Shown piece after piece: positions 42,546 through 51,879 of a stretch of DNA of 64,000 bases (positions are counted from its first letter, which is position 1; every line of letters begins with the position of its first letter). This DNA comes from Propionispira arboris (GTDB taxonomy: Bacteria > Bacillota > Negativicutes > Selenomonadales > Selenomonadaceae), in NCBI RefSeq assembly GCF_900109225.1, contig NZ_FNZK01000012.1, positions 1 through 64,000 on the forward strand, read 5' to 3'. A model generated the notes under the pieces. That model made no database searches, had not been told where the DNA came from, and saw only the letters and a list, made by a program, of their open reading frames with translations. The translations under genes were made by a program, and so were the position numbers.

Positions 42546-43650
42546 GCATTTCCCTGTAGCAAATAAATCCATAGATAAAAAATTTGATTTACAGCTTTTC
42601 GCTGGTGAGAAAACAGAAGATCCGACAGCTAAAAAACAATCCGATGCTAAAAGCAAAGGGCAGGTCGGAAAAAGTCAGGAAATTAATTCAACATTTGTTA
42701 TTTTGAGTGGATTTTTGGCCCTTAAAGTATTTGGCGGTTCGATTTATAATGAAATTGTTGGGTATATGATTTATATTTTTAGTCATCTTGATCAACCCGT
42801 AGATGTTGAATCTGTGATGCATTTATTTTTAGGAATGTTATTGGTTTTGGCAAAAACAGCTCTGCCGATTATGGCAGTTATTACAATCACAGGGCTTACT
42901 ATAAATTATTTTCAAGTTGGTATTATATTTTCTACAGAGGCTATAGGATTCAAATTGGAAAAATTGAATCCTATTACTGGATTTGGCCGAATGTTTTCGA
43001 AACGATCACTGGTTGAATTAGCAAAGTCTATTCTAAAAATTCTTGTTGTTGGTTTTTTTATTTATCGATATTTAGCAAAAGAAATCACACAGCTGCCAAA
43101 ATTAATTTATGCGGATCTTAACTCTGTTTTGCATTTAACCTCTGATCTCGTGTTTACGCTGGCTTTTCAAATTTGTGGTGTTATGTTTGTGCTAGCTGTT
43201 ATTGATTATATGTATCAAAAATGGGAGCATCTGCAGGGACTGAAAATGAGTAAGCAAGATGTAAAAGATGAAAACAAACAGTCAGAAGGAGATCCTCAAA
43301 TCAAAGGGAAAATCAAGCAGAAACAGCGCGAAATGGCGATGCAGCGCATGATGCAGGAAGTGCCTAAAGCAGATGTTATTATCACAAACCCTACACATTT
43401 TGCCGTAGCGCTTAAATATGAGCAAGGAATGACCGCACCAGTTATTGTGGCAAAAGGAAAAGATTTGATTGCTCAGAGAATCAAGGAAATTGCCAAAGAA
43501 GCCAGGGTTGTTATTGTAGAAAACAGACCACTGGCAAGAGCATTATATGCAACTGCTGATATAGGCGATGTTGTACCGCAAGATTTATATAAATCAGTGG
43601 CGGAAGTCTTAGCTTATGTGTATCGTTTGAAAAATAAAAAATTGGCTTAA
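42499..43650 (+). CDS. flhB: Flagellar export switch protein FlhB
   Basis: A 383-aa membrane protein that selects export substrates. After the membrane part (four helices, about 60-245) the cytoplasmic domain has the autocleavage site N297-P298-T299-H300 (ITNPTHFAVALKYE). The recognisable FlhB start DLQLFAGEKTEDPT lies about 30 residues in. The preceding residues run inside the fliR end because there is no in-frame start codon nearer; ATG 42499 or 42508 must be used. FliK (31982) acts on it. Confidence 0.95.
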   Translation: MKCMRISSLFYELCNKHFPVANKSIDKKFDLQLFAGEKTEDPTAKKQSDAKSKGQVGKSQEINSTFVILSGFLALKVFGGSIYNEIVGYMIYIFSHLDQPVDVESVMHLFLGMLLVLAKTALPIMAVITITGLTINYFQVGIIFSTEAIGFKLEKLNPITGFGRMFSKRSLVELAKSILKILVVGFFIYRYLAKEITQLPKLIYADLNSVLHLTSDLVFTLAFQICGVMFVLAVIDYMYQKWEHLQGLKMSKQDVKDENKQSEGDPQIKGKIKQKQREMAMQRMMQEVPKADVIITNPTHFAVALKYEQGMTAPVIVAKGKDLIAQRIKEIAKEARVVIVENRPLARALYATADIGDVVPQDLYKSVAEVLAYVYRLKNKKLA

Positions 43651-43687
43651 ACATTTTTTGTAATCAGTAAAATAAGGAGCGTACAGG

Positions 43688-45754
43688 ATGACAGTACAAA
43701 CGTCTTCAATTGGAGGAGCTATAAAAAAGTACAGTGATATAGTAATTGCTTTAGCAATTATTATGATTGTAATCATGATGATTATTCCGTTGCCAACGAT
43801 ATTACTGGATTTATTATTATGTCTTAATATTACGTTAGCTTTGGTTGTTCTCATGGTTTCTGTTTATAATGTGGAGCCGTTGGATTTTTCCGTGTTTCCA
43901 TCTTTATTGTTGGTTACAACATTATTTCGTTTAGCATTAAATGTATCATCGACTCGTTTGATTTTGTTAGAAGGCTATGCTGGCGAAGTCATCATGTCAT
44001 TTGGTAATTTCGTTGTTGGTGGTAATGCTGTAATAGGGTTTATCATTTTTGTTATTTTAATTATTATTCAGTTTATCGTTATCACAAAAGGGGCCGAACG
44101 TGTGGCCGAAGTTTCGGCACGTTTTACTTTGGATGCAATGCCTGGTAAGCAGATGTCAATTGATGCAGATTTGAATCAAGGTGCCATCACAGATCTTGAA
44201 GCAAAAGATCGTCGTATTAAAATTCAGCGTGAAGCTGATTTTTATGGTGCCATGGATGGTGCCAGTAAATTCGTCAAGGGGGATGCGGTCGCCGCTATCA
44301 TCATTATTATTATCAATATTCTTGGCGGATTTATTATTGGTATGGTTCAACGTAATTTAGATGTGACTCAAGCGTTGCAGACTTATACGTTATTGACGGT
44401 AGGCGAAGGACTGGTCAATCAAATCCCAGCCCTCTTGGTATCAACAGCTACTGGTATTATTGTTACGCGTGCTGCGTCAGATGAAAACTTAGGGCATGAC
44501 TTAGTTACACAGCTTTTTAAAAATTCTCGTATTTTCTTTATTATAGCTGGCGTTCTTACACTTATGGCAATTGTGCCAGGACTACCTGGAATACCATTTT
44601 TTTCTTTAGCAGTTATTGCTGCTGTGATTGCTTATAATTTACGACAATCAGAGCAAGAATCAGTGGAAACGGAATCTGTGCAAAAAGAAGAACAGGAAAA
44701 AGAAGATATTAAAAAACCAGAAAACATTATTTCCCTTTTACAGGTTGATCCGATGGAGCTTGAAATCGGCTATAGTTTGATTCCTTTAGTAGACACAGGT
44801 CAAGGCGGAGATTTATTAGAACGTATTGTTATGATTCGTCGTCAATGTGCACTGGAATTAGGACTTGTCGTTCCTACAATTCGCATCAGGGATAATATTC
44901 AAATAAAACCGAATGCATATATTATAAAATTAAAAGGAATTGAAATAGCTAAGGGAGAATTATTACTTGATCACTATTTAGCAATGAATTCAGGTACAGT
45001 CTTTGAAGAAGTTGCCGGAATTGATACCGTTGAGCCAGCATTTGGTCTGCCGGCACTTTGGATACCAGAGGCCGAGCGTGAACAAGCAGAGCTTAATGGC
45101 TATACGGTTGTCGATGCGGTTTCGGTGTTGGCAACGCATTTGACAGAAGTGATCAAATCGCATGCGGATGAAATTTTAGGACGTCAGGAAACACAGAATC
45201 TGGTTGACAATGTTAAGAAAACAAGTGCTTCTGTCGTAGAAGAACTTGTTCCAACTTTGATGTCGGTTGGGGAGATACAAAAAGTCTTGGCAAATTTACT
45301 CAGCGAAAGGGTTTCAATTCGTGACATGGCAACCATTTTAGAAGTTTTAGCTGATTATGCCAGAGCAACGAAAGACACTGACATTTTAACAGAATATGTG
45401 AGACATGCTTTGGCTCGTCAGATTACTCAACAGAACCTCCAAAATAATGTTTTACCTTGTATTACGGTGGATCCTCAGGTGGAAAATATGATTGCCGCAG
45501 CTGTGCAACGGACAGAGCATGGTTCTTATGTGAACTTAGAACCGGACAGTATGAAGCGACTGCTGAATGCCCTTAATGAAGAATTGCAAAAATTAACAAG
45601 TATGGGCTATCAGGCGATTGTTTTAACAAGTCCAGCGGTACGCTTGTATTTTCGAAAACTAGTTGAAAGATCTGTCCCAGGTATTATCATATTGTCGCAT
45701 GCAGAAATAGAACAAAGTGTAGAGATACAGGTTCTAGGGGTGGTGAAAATATAA
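43688..45754 (+). CDS. flhA: Flagellar export channel protein FlhA
   Basis: A 688-aa protein whose nonamer forms the export channel and docking platform. It has about eight membrane helices in the first 330 residues, including the conserved FHIPEP-type loop (SARFTLDAMPGKQMSIDADLNQG) and VKGDAVAAIIIIIINILGG. The C-terminal cytoplasmic domain begins near 350 (ISLLQVDPMELEIGYSLIPL) and ends at EIQVLGVVKI. AAGGAGCG lies before the ATG. It is adjacent to flhF with no spacer. Confidence 0.97.
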   Translation: MTVQTSSIGGAIKKYSDIVIALAIIMIVIMMIIPLPTILLDLLLCLNITLALVVLMVSVYNVEPLDFSVFPSLLLVTTLFRLALNVSSTRLILLEGYAGEVIMSFGNFVVGGNAVIGFIIFVILIIIQFIVITKGAERVAEVSARFTLDAMPGKQMSIDADLNQGAITDLEAKDRRIKIQREADFYGAMDGASKFVKGDAVAAIIIIIINILGGFIIGMVQRNLDVTQALQTYTLLTVGEGLVNQIPALLVSTATGIIVTRAASDENLGHDLVTQLFKNSRIFFIIAGVLTLMAIVPGLPGIPFFSLAVIAAVIAYNLRQSEQESVETESVQKEEQEKEDIKKPENIISLLQVDPMELEIGYSLIPLVDTGQGGDLLERIVMIRRQCALELGLVVPTIRIRDNIQIKPNAYIIKLKGIEIAKGELLLDHYLAMNSGTVFEEVAGIDTVEPAFGLPALWIPEAEREQAELNGYTVVDAVSVLATHLTEVIKSHADEILGRQETQNLVDNVKKTSASVVEELVPTLMSVGEIQKVLANLLSERVSIRDMATILEVLADYARATKDTDILTEYVRHALARQITQQNLQNNVLPCITVDPQVENMIAAAVQRTEHGSYVNLEPDSMKRLLNALNEELQKLTSMGYQAIVLTSPAVRLYFRKLVERSVPGIIILSHAEIEQSVEIQVLGVVKI

Positions 45755-47014
45755 TTGCGAATTAAAGTGTTTAAGGCTGCTACAATACAGGCAGCAATGC
45801 TTCAAGTTAAATCAGAATTGGGAATAGATGCAGTAATTCTGCATACAAAAAAATATCACAAAGGTGGATTTTTGGGGTACAAAGGAAAAGAGATTGTTGA
45901 GTTAACAGCAGCTGTTGATGATGTACCAAGGAAAGCATTACCGAAAAGAGAAAATAAAAATTTTACAGGTAATGAAACGAATCAAGCTGATAGAGTTTTT
46001 AGCCAAGATCCAATTGTACCGCGCAATATCGTTACGCAATATAAATCAGCGGGTAATCTTGATCGAATGTCGGACAGCGAAACTGTACCGAGTACGAAGC
46101 TGCAAAAAAATACAGGGCAAAATGGTTTTTTGCCTACAGTGAACGATGATTTGCAAGAGCAAAAAATCAAACAGTTAGAAGCAGAGTTAAGTCAGATTAA
46201 AATGATGCTGCAACAGACCCTGCCAGATCCGATAAATTCGTCTCAATTTGTTTCCGTACCTGAAATTTTGGCTGAGCATGAAGTGGCCGATACGATTATT
46301 CATGATATATTAAAAGGCATTTCAGAAAAACAAATGTTACAAAACAAAGACGCACCCGAAGTTTTAGAACACCTAACGACATACTTTGATCGTATAATGC
46401 ATTCTGGCAACGATATTATCATAAAACCTCAAAAAACAAAAATTATTGCTTTGATTGGTGCAACTGGTGTTGGAAAAACGACGACTTTAGCAAAGCTTGC
46501 TGCTCGTTTTGTCTTAGAAAAAGAAATGAATGTTGCATTGATTACAGCAGATACATACCGCATTTCAGCGGTAGAACAATTAAAAACATATTCCGATATT
46601 ATAGGTTTAACACTGGAGACAGTATATTCTCCTACTGATCTTAAAGCTGCTATAGACAAACATCGCGATAAACAGCTGATTTTAATTGATACAGCAGGTC
46701 GCAGTCAGCATAATGATTTCCAGCTCAATGAATTGCGTGAATTATTGGCTGTTGATCCAAATATTGAAAAACATCTTGTGCTTAGTGCCACTACAAAATA
46801 TAAAGATGCAGTAGATATTATCCGAAAATTTTCTTTGTGTGCACCAGATCGAGTTTTGTTTACAAAAGTAGATGAAACGAGTAGTATTGGCACAGTAGTT
46901 AATTTAATTCATGAATATCCGATTACACTATCCTATTTTACGAATGGGCAGAGTGTACCAGATGATATAATTCCTGCTAGTTCTCGTGGCCTGGCAGAGT
47001 TATTGTTGAGGTAA
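45755..47014 (+). CDS. flhF: Flagellar placement GTPase FlhF
   Basis: A 419-aa SRP-type GTPase that sets flagellum position and number. The basic N-terminal B domain starts MRIKVFKAATIQAAMLQVKSELG. A linker spans about 75-175, then the NG domain with G1 GATGVGKT (235-242), RISAVEQLKTYSDI, DTAGRSQHN and the guanine-specificity region FTKVDETSSIG. The TTG start directly follows the flhA stop with AGGGGTGG upstream. Its partner FlhG is next. Confidence 0.95.
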   Translation: MRIKVFKAATIQAAMLQVKSELGIDAVILHTKKYHKGGFLGYKGKEIVELTAAVDDVPRKALPKRENKNFTGNETNQADRVFSQDPIVPRNIVTQYKSAGNLDRMSDSETVPSTKLQKNTGQNGFLPTVNDDLQEQKIKQLEAELSQIKMMLQQTLPDPINSSQFVSVPEILAEHEVADTIIHDILKGISEKQMLQNKDAPEVLEHLTTYFDRIMHSGNDIIIKPQKTKIIALIGATGVGKTTTLAKLAARFVLEKEMNVALITADTYRISAVEQLKTYSDIIGLTLETVYSPTDLKAAIDKHRDKQLILIDTAGRSQHNDFQLNELRELLAVDPNIEKHLVLSATTKYKDAVDIIRKFSLCAPDRVLFTKVDETSSIGTVVNLIHEYPITLSYFTNGQSVPDDIIPASSRGLAELLLR

Positions 47015-47018
47015 CTGC

Positions 47019-47924
47019 ATGCATGATCAGGCAGCAATGCTCAGAAAATTAGTGGAGAGTAAACAGTCTTTTAATCAGCAGGCTATTTTTGAAAATATTC
47101 CAGAGCTGAATTTAAATGATCAAAAAACAAGGATTATCGCTGTTACAAGTGGCAAAGGCGGTGTTGGTAAAACCAATTTAACGGTCAATCTAGCGATTTC
47201 ATTATCGATGATAGGAAAAAAAGTTTTAATTATTGACGCTGATCTTGGTATGGCAAATGTGGATGTTGTACTGGGGGCAGTCGCCAAATATAATTTAATG
47301 CATCTGCTTCGTGATGATATCACAATACGGGATGTTTTATCGGCGGGTCCATATGGTGTTAATTTTATTTCAGGTGGGTCCGGTATTGAGCAACTGACTA
47401 ATTTGTCCGAAACAGATCGAAAAAAAATAATGGGAAAATTATATGACTGTGATAAATTTGCTGATATCATTTTAGTGGATACCGGTGCTGGACTGGGTCA
47501 CAATGTTCTTGATTTTCTGGTGGCAGCGGATGAGGTTGTTTTGGTAACAACACCAGAGCCTACAGCTATGACGGATGCATATGCAGTCATGAAAGCCTAT
47601 AGTATTTATGCTGCTCAGCGGAATATAAAATTGGTTGTAAACCGTGTGTATGATGAATACGAAGGGAAAGATGTAATACTAAAACTTGTGAAAACAGCAA
47701 GACGATTTCTTAATTTAGATGTTGAAGTTTTAGGGGAAATTTACGAAGATCGAAACATGATGAATGCAGTCAAGAGGCAAAATCCGCTGATGATTTCTTA
47801 TCCTAATACCCTTGCAGCGAAATGTATTAGGGCGATTGCCATTAGTTTACTTCATGGCGGGACCATAACAATTACTAGAGGTTGGAAAAATTTTTTACAA
47901 AAATTTATTGTTTTTCCCCGCTAG
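47019..47924 (+). CDS. flhG: Flagellar number regulator FlhG (MinD-like ATPase)
   Basis: A 301-aa ParA/MinD-type ATPase that activates FlhF and limits flagellar number. The N-terminal DQAAMLRKLVESKQ helix resembles the FlhF-activating segment. A deviant Walker A follows (TSGKGGVGKTNLTVNLA), then IIDADLGMANVDVVLG, LVDTGAGLG and TTPEPTAMTDAYAVMKA. The C-terminus should end in an amphipathic membrane helix; here it is basic and aromatic (GWKNFLQKFIVF). Confidence 0.94.
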   Translation: MHDQAAMLRKLVESKQSFNQQAIFENIPELNLNDQKTRIIAVTSGKGGVGKTNLTVNLAISLSMIGKKVLIIDADLGMANVDVVLGAVAKYNLMHLLRDDITIRDVLSAGPYGVNFISGGSGIEQLTNLSETDRKKIMGKLYDCDKFADIILVDTGAGLGHNVLDFLVAADEVVLVTTPEPTAMTDAYAVMKAYSIYAAQRNIKLVVNRVYDEYEGKDVILKLVKTARRFLNLDVEVLGEIYEDRNMMNAVKRQNPLMISYPNTLAAKCIRAIAISLLHGGTITITRGWKNFLQKFIVFPR

Positions 47925-47964
47925 AAGTACTAGCAAATAAGATGTATTTTGGAGGTCTTTACTT

Positions 47965-48642
47965 GTGGGTGAAAATGATAAAATGAAATTAAATCAGGTA
48001 TTGCTCATTGGCAAAAAAGTGGATTTGTTTGTGGGTGATGCGGAAATGTCCTATGCAAGCAGAATTGAAGATTTGGATGAAAAACATTTAATTTTAGCAA
48101 TGCCAATGGACGAAAAGCGGCGACCCATTATTCCTCTTGCTGGAACTTCCATCTCAGGACGTGTTGCAGCAAAGTACAGCATGTATAAATTTAATACTGT
48201 ATATCAGGATAAAGCATCTGAGCCGATTCCGGTATGGATTGTTTCTATGCCGCAAAAAATTGAAAAACATCAAACGAGAGAATTTGTCAGGATTCCGATA
48301 ACCTTTCCCCTGCAAGTTCAGGTGGAAGATGTTGAAAGTGGTGACTGGATGCCCCCATATCGTACAAAGAGTATCGATGTTAGTGGCAATGGAATTCGAT
48401 TTTTTATGAATCGCCATATTTCGCAGGGAACAAAAGTCTTGATTAAAACGGAAGATTTGCCTATTGTAGGCTCTGTCCAAGCTTGCTGCGAAGTGGTACG
48501 TTCGGAAAAACCACGTTTTGATGAACCTGTTTTTTGGATAGCCAGTAAGTTCATATCATTGCCAAAAAAAACGCAGTTGAGTTTGATTCGCTTTATTTTT
48601 CAAAAACAACGAGAAATGATTGCAAAAGGTATAAGCGAGTAA
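47965..48642 (+). CDS. PilZ-domain c-di-GMP-binding flagellar brake (YcgR-like)
   Basis: A 225-aa two-domain protein. The N-terminal YcgR-like domain (about 8-100) has LIGKKVDLFVG ... YASRIEDLDEKHLILAMPM. The C-terminal PilZ domain (about 104-220) carries the c-di-GMP motif R-x3-R (REFVRIP) and DVSGNGIRFFM. YcgR/YpfA proteins slow motors when c-di-GMP rises, so a brake at the end of the export genes fits. The start is GTG 47965 with GGAGGT upstream. Confidence 0.92.
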   Translation: MGENDKMKLNQVLLIGKKVDLFVGDAEMSYASRIEDLDEKHLILAMPMDEKRRPIIPLAGTSISGRVAAKYSMYKFNTVYQDKASEPIPVWIVSMPQKIEKHQTREFVRIPITFPLQVQVEDVESGDWMPPYRTKSIDVSGNGIRFFMNRHISQGTKVLIKTEDLPIVGSVQACCEVVRSEKPRFDEPVFWIASKFISLPKKTQLSLIRFIFQKQREMIAKGISE

Positions 48643-48655
48643 ATGGGGTGAGCAA

Positions 48656-49750
48656 ATGATTAAAATGATAATTGCGGATGATTCGGCTTTTATGAGGAAG
48701 TTATTGTCGGATTTATTCACACAGCAAAAGGATTTTATGGTTATAGATACAGCTCGCAATGGTAAAGAAGCAATTGAAAAGATTCGTGAACTTAAACCTG
48801 ATTTAGTTACGATGGATGTTAATATGCCGATAATGGATGGATTGGAAGCCCTTGAAATATTGATGAAAGAGTGCCGAATTCCAGTTGTTATGATTAGCAG
48901 CTTAACGAAGACAGGGACTGATGCAACAATTAAAGCTCTGTCACTTGGAGCCGTTGATTTTATAGAGAAAGTTTCCGGACCAATTTCGAGTATAACAAAG
49001 ATTCAAACTGAGATTTTAGAAAAATGCAGAGCTGCAGTGACGGCAAATGTAAGAAATTATTTGCAAGCAAGCAGCTTACGTTTGTATCCTCCAGCTACTG
49101 TACTAAAACCACCAAATCCAACTTATACTAAATTTCCGGTTGATGTAAATATATTTAAAAAGGGTGTTAATGGATTGGATGGTGAAAAAATAATTGCCAT
49201 TGGTACTTCTACAGGAGGACCAAGAGCTTTGCAGCAGGTTATTACAAAATTACCTCGTGATTTACCTTGCGGGGTAGTGATTGTCCAGCATATGCCGGCT
49301 GGTTTTACAAAATCTTTAGCAGAGCGGCTTAATTCACTTTCAGATGTCGAAGTGAAAGAAGCAGAACATAATGATGTCGTTGCTCCGGGAAAAGTTTATA
49401 TAGCGCCGGGCAATTATCACATGACTGTTGAACTGCAAGGCAGGTCAAGGGTTATTGCTTTAAATCAAAACCCACCACTATCTAGTCATAGACCGGCTGT
49501 AGACATTTTATTTGATTCTGTTGCGAAACTTGGCAATCGGGTTGTATCGGTTATTTTGACAGGGATGGGATCAGATGGTGCCAAAGGTATGACTAAGATA
49601 AAATCGACTGGTGGTTATATAATCGCTGAAGATGAAACAACGTCTGTAGTCTATGGGATGCCAAAAGCTGTTGTTGAACTTGGTATAGCGGATCAGGTAT
49701 TACCAGTGGATCAAATTGCTGATGTGTTAGTCAATGTAGTGAAAAAATAA
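48656..49750 (+). CDS. cheB: Chemotaxis methylesterase CheB
   Basis: A 364-aa receiver-esterase. The receiver domain has D54 (TMDVNMPIMDG) and VMISSLTKTGTDATIKALSLGAVDFIEK. The C-terminal domain has the catalytic Ser in AIGTSTGGPRAL, His in VQHMPAGFT and Asp in MGSDGAKGM. It removes methyl groups and deamidates receptor glutamines. Its counterpart cheR is not in the window. Confidence 0.96.
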   Translation: MIKMIIADDSAFMRKLLSDLFTQQKDFMVIDTARNGKEAIEKIRELKPDLVTMDVNMPIMDGLEALEILMKECRIPVVMISSLTKTGTDATIKALSLGAVDFIEKVSGPISSITKIQTEILEKCRAAVTANVRNYLQASSLRLYPPATVLKPPNPTYTKFPVDVNIFKKGVNGLDGEKIIAIGTSTGGPRALQQVITKLPRDLPCGVVIVQHMPAGFTKSLAERLNSLSDVEVKEAEHNDVVAPGKVYIAPGNYHMTVELQGRSRVIALNQNPPLSSHRPAVDILFDSVAKLGNRVVSVILTGMGSDGAKGMTKIKSTGGYIIAEDETTSVVYGMPKAVVELGIADQVLPVDQIADVLVNVVKK

Positions 49751-49776
49751 TGAAGTAGAAAATAGGGGGAATAGAA

Positions 49777-50577
49777 ATGGACACAAATCAGTACATGGAA
49801 ATGTTTTTGGAAGAGTCTCGTGAACATTTACAATCACTGAATGACTGTCTGCTTGAGCTCGAGCATAACCCTGAGGATGCAGCGGTTTTAAATGAAATCT
49901 TTCGTAGTGCTCATACAATTAAAGGTATGTCGGCTACTATGGGGTTTACTGAAATTGCAGAGCTGACTCATGAGATGGAAAATGTTTTGGATTTGCTTCG
50001 TAAAGAGCAGTTGAAAGCCGATGAAGATATTGTAGATACTATTTTTAAATGTGTGGATACGCTGGAACAAATGATTGAAAATGTTGCTGGTGGAGAAAAT
50101 GGTAAAGTTGATGTGTCTACTTTGGTTAACAAATTAAATGCAATAGCCAATGGAGAAGCAGCTCCTAAAGCAGCAACTGTATCACCGGCTGATTCAGCTG
50201 CATTTGCAGCTTCGGTCTTAGCACAAACTACAAGCAATCAAAATACGATCAGTTTAAATACAACGGATCTTGCTGTGATTAACAGTGCACATATATCTGG
50301 TCTACAGGCAGTCCATATTACAGTTACTTTAGCAGAAAGCTGTCTTTTGAAATCTGCCAGAGCTTATATGGTCATGAATGCGCTGGATGAAGTGGGCGAA
50401 GTCGTTAAATCGGTTCCCCCAGCTGATGATCTTGAACAAGAAAAATTTGAGCATAGCTTTGATATTGTCTTTTTAACTGGCATGGAGACAAAAAAATTGA
50501 AGATATCTTATTATCTATTTCCGAAATTGAAACTGTTGCTACGGAAATTATCGAAGTTAATTCATCCACAGCGATAG
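49777..50577 (+). CDS. cheA: Chemotaxis histidine kinase CheA, N-terminal part (frameshifted)
   Basis: The first 240 codons are genuine CheA. The HPt (P1) domain has the phosphorylated H46 (FRSAHTIKGMSATMGF), then a linker and the P2 CheY-binding domain (VHITVTLAESCLLKSARAYMVMNALDEVGEVVKSVPP). After METKK the frame runs off at an A7 run (50490-50496) into 27 unrelated codons and a TGA. The correct continuation (IEDILLSISEIETVATEII) is in the -1 frame starting at base 50496. Alone, this piece would be a phosphotransfer and docking fragment with no kinase. GGGGGAAT precedes the ATG. Confidence 0.9.
   Translation: MDTNQYMEMFLEESREHLQSLNDCLLELEHNPEDAAVLNEIFRSAHTIKGMSATMGFTEIAELTHEMENVLDLLRKEQLKADEDIVDTIFKCVDTLEQMIENVAGGENGKVDVSTLVNKLNAIANGEAAPKAATVSPADSAAFAASVLAQTTSNQNTISLNTTDLAVINSAHISGLQAVHITVTLAESCLLKSARAYMVMNALDEVGEVVKSVPPADDLEQEKFEHSFDIVFLTGMETKKLKISYYLFPKLKLLLRKLSKLIHPQR
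50490..50496 (+). other. A7 homopolymer / slippery heptamer in cheA
   Basis: A run of seven A reads A-AAA-AAA in the zero frame (last base of ACA, then two Lys codons). A -1 slip here gives ATT-GAA-GAT and restores the CheA frame. Eight A would do the same. GGAG lies three bases upstream, closer than is usual for stimulating -1 shifts, and only a short AAGATATCTT palindrome follows. Confidence 0.85.
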
Positions 50578-51860
50578 ATTCCGCCGATAAAGCCGTTACT
50601 GCTGTTCCGGCACCCGAAAAGTCAGCTGTGAAAACAATCGAGAAATCAACTGAAAAAAAGGTGACAGCAAATTCTTCTAATAATGGAGCTCATGATAAAA
50701 AATTAAAAAGTGGACAATCCGTACGTGTAGATATTGATAAACTTGACTCTTTAATGAATTTAGTTGGAGAACTGGTAATCAATAAAACCAGACTGGAACA
50801 AATTGGTAACACACATCGTATAACGGAATTGGTAGAAACAATTGAACAAATGGATCGTGTTACGACAGATTTGCAGTCCGTTGTTATGAAAGTTCGGATG
50901 GTTCCAGTAGGTCAGGTCTTTAATCGTTTTCCTCGGATGGTTCGTGATTTGGCGAAGGAATTAAATAAAGAAATTAATTTGACAATTGAGGGAGAAGAAA
51001 CTGAGCTGGATCGGACTGTTATCGATGAAATTGGCGATCCGCTGGTTCATTTGATTCGTAATTCGCTCGATCATGGTGTTGAACATCCGGAAGATCGTCA
51101 AGCGAAAGGTAAACCAAAAGTTGGTGAAGTTGGGTTAGTTGCACGTCATGAAGGCAATAATGTTATTATAATGGTAACGGATGATGGTAAAGGGATTAAT
51201 CCAACAGTCATTAAAAATAAAGCTGCTGAAAAAGGGTTGATTACACAAGAAGATGCGGATGCTATGGATGATGCAGAAGCTGTACGGCTTGTATTTTTAG
51301 CAGGTTTTTCAACGGCGGATGTTGTTACGGATGTATCAGGTCGTGGTGTCGGTATGGATGTTGTTAGAAGCAAAATTGAAGCTTTGGGTGGTTTAATTGA
51401 TGTTGAAACAAAAATTGACGAAGGCAGTATTTTCAAAATAAAATTACCATTGACACTAGCAATCATCCAAGCACTGCTGGTCAAAGTACAAGAAGAAATT
51501 TATGCGATTCCACTTGGTTCGATTGATAGTACGATTAACATTACGCCAGATGATATTAAGACAGTACAAAATAAGGAAGTTATTTTGCTGCGTGGTCAAA
51601 TCATCCCGATTGTTCGGCTGGATAATGTATTAAATGTTCCACAGACACAAGAAAAATCCGGAGAAGATTTATTTGTTGTTGTTGTTCATATGGGTGAACG
51701 TAAATCAGGGATTATTGTCGACAATCTGATTGGGCAGCAAGAAATTGTTATTAAGACTTTAGGTAAGCTTTTATCAGGTCTCAAAGTGATTTCGGGTGCA
51801 ACTGTTTTAGGCAACGGACAAGTTGCATTGATTCTGGATGTTGGAACTTTAATGCAATAA
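50496..51860 (+). CDS. cheA: Chemotaxis histidine kinase CheA, kinase/regulatory part (shifted frame)
   Basis: From base 50496 this frame is open for 454 codons. It holds the end of P2, a linker, the dimerisation helices (RVDIDKLDSLMNLVGELVINKTRLEQI), and the HATPase domain with N box HLIRNSLDHGVEHPEDR, G1 VTDDGKGI and G2 GRGVGMDVV. The CheW-like P5 domain (LVKVQEEIYAIPLGSID ... GQIIPIVRLD) ends it. All motifs look intact. The nearest start on its own is a GTG at 50628 without a ribosome site, so a separate product is unlikely unless frameshifting or slippage joins it to the first part; the joined protein would be 694 aa. Confidence 0.9.
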   Translation: MEDILLSISEIETVATEIIEVNSSTAIDSADKAVTAVPAPEKSAVKTIEKSTEKKVTANSSNNGAHDKKLKSGQSVRVDIDKLDSLMNLVGELVINKTRLEQIGNTHRITELVETIEQMDRVTTDLQSVVMKVRMVPVGQVFNRFPRMVRDLAKELNKEINLTIEGEETELDRTVIDEIGDPLVHLIRNSLDHGVEHPEDRQAKGKPKVGEVGLVARHEGNNVIIMVTDDGKGINPTVIKNKAAEKGLITQEDADAMDDAEAVRLVFLAGFSTADVVTDVSGRGVGMDVVRSKIEALGGLIDVETKIDEGSIFKIKLPLTLAIIQALLVKVQEEIYAIPLGSIDSTINITPDDIKTVQNKEVILLRGQIIPIVRLDNVLNVPQTQEKSGEDLFVVVVHMGERKSGIIVDNLIGQQEIVIKTLGKLLSGLKVISGATVLGNGQVALILDVGTLMQ

Positions 51861-51879
51861 GTTGAGGAGGGATGCTATT

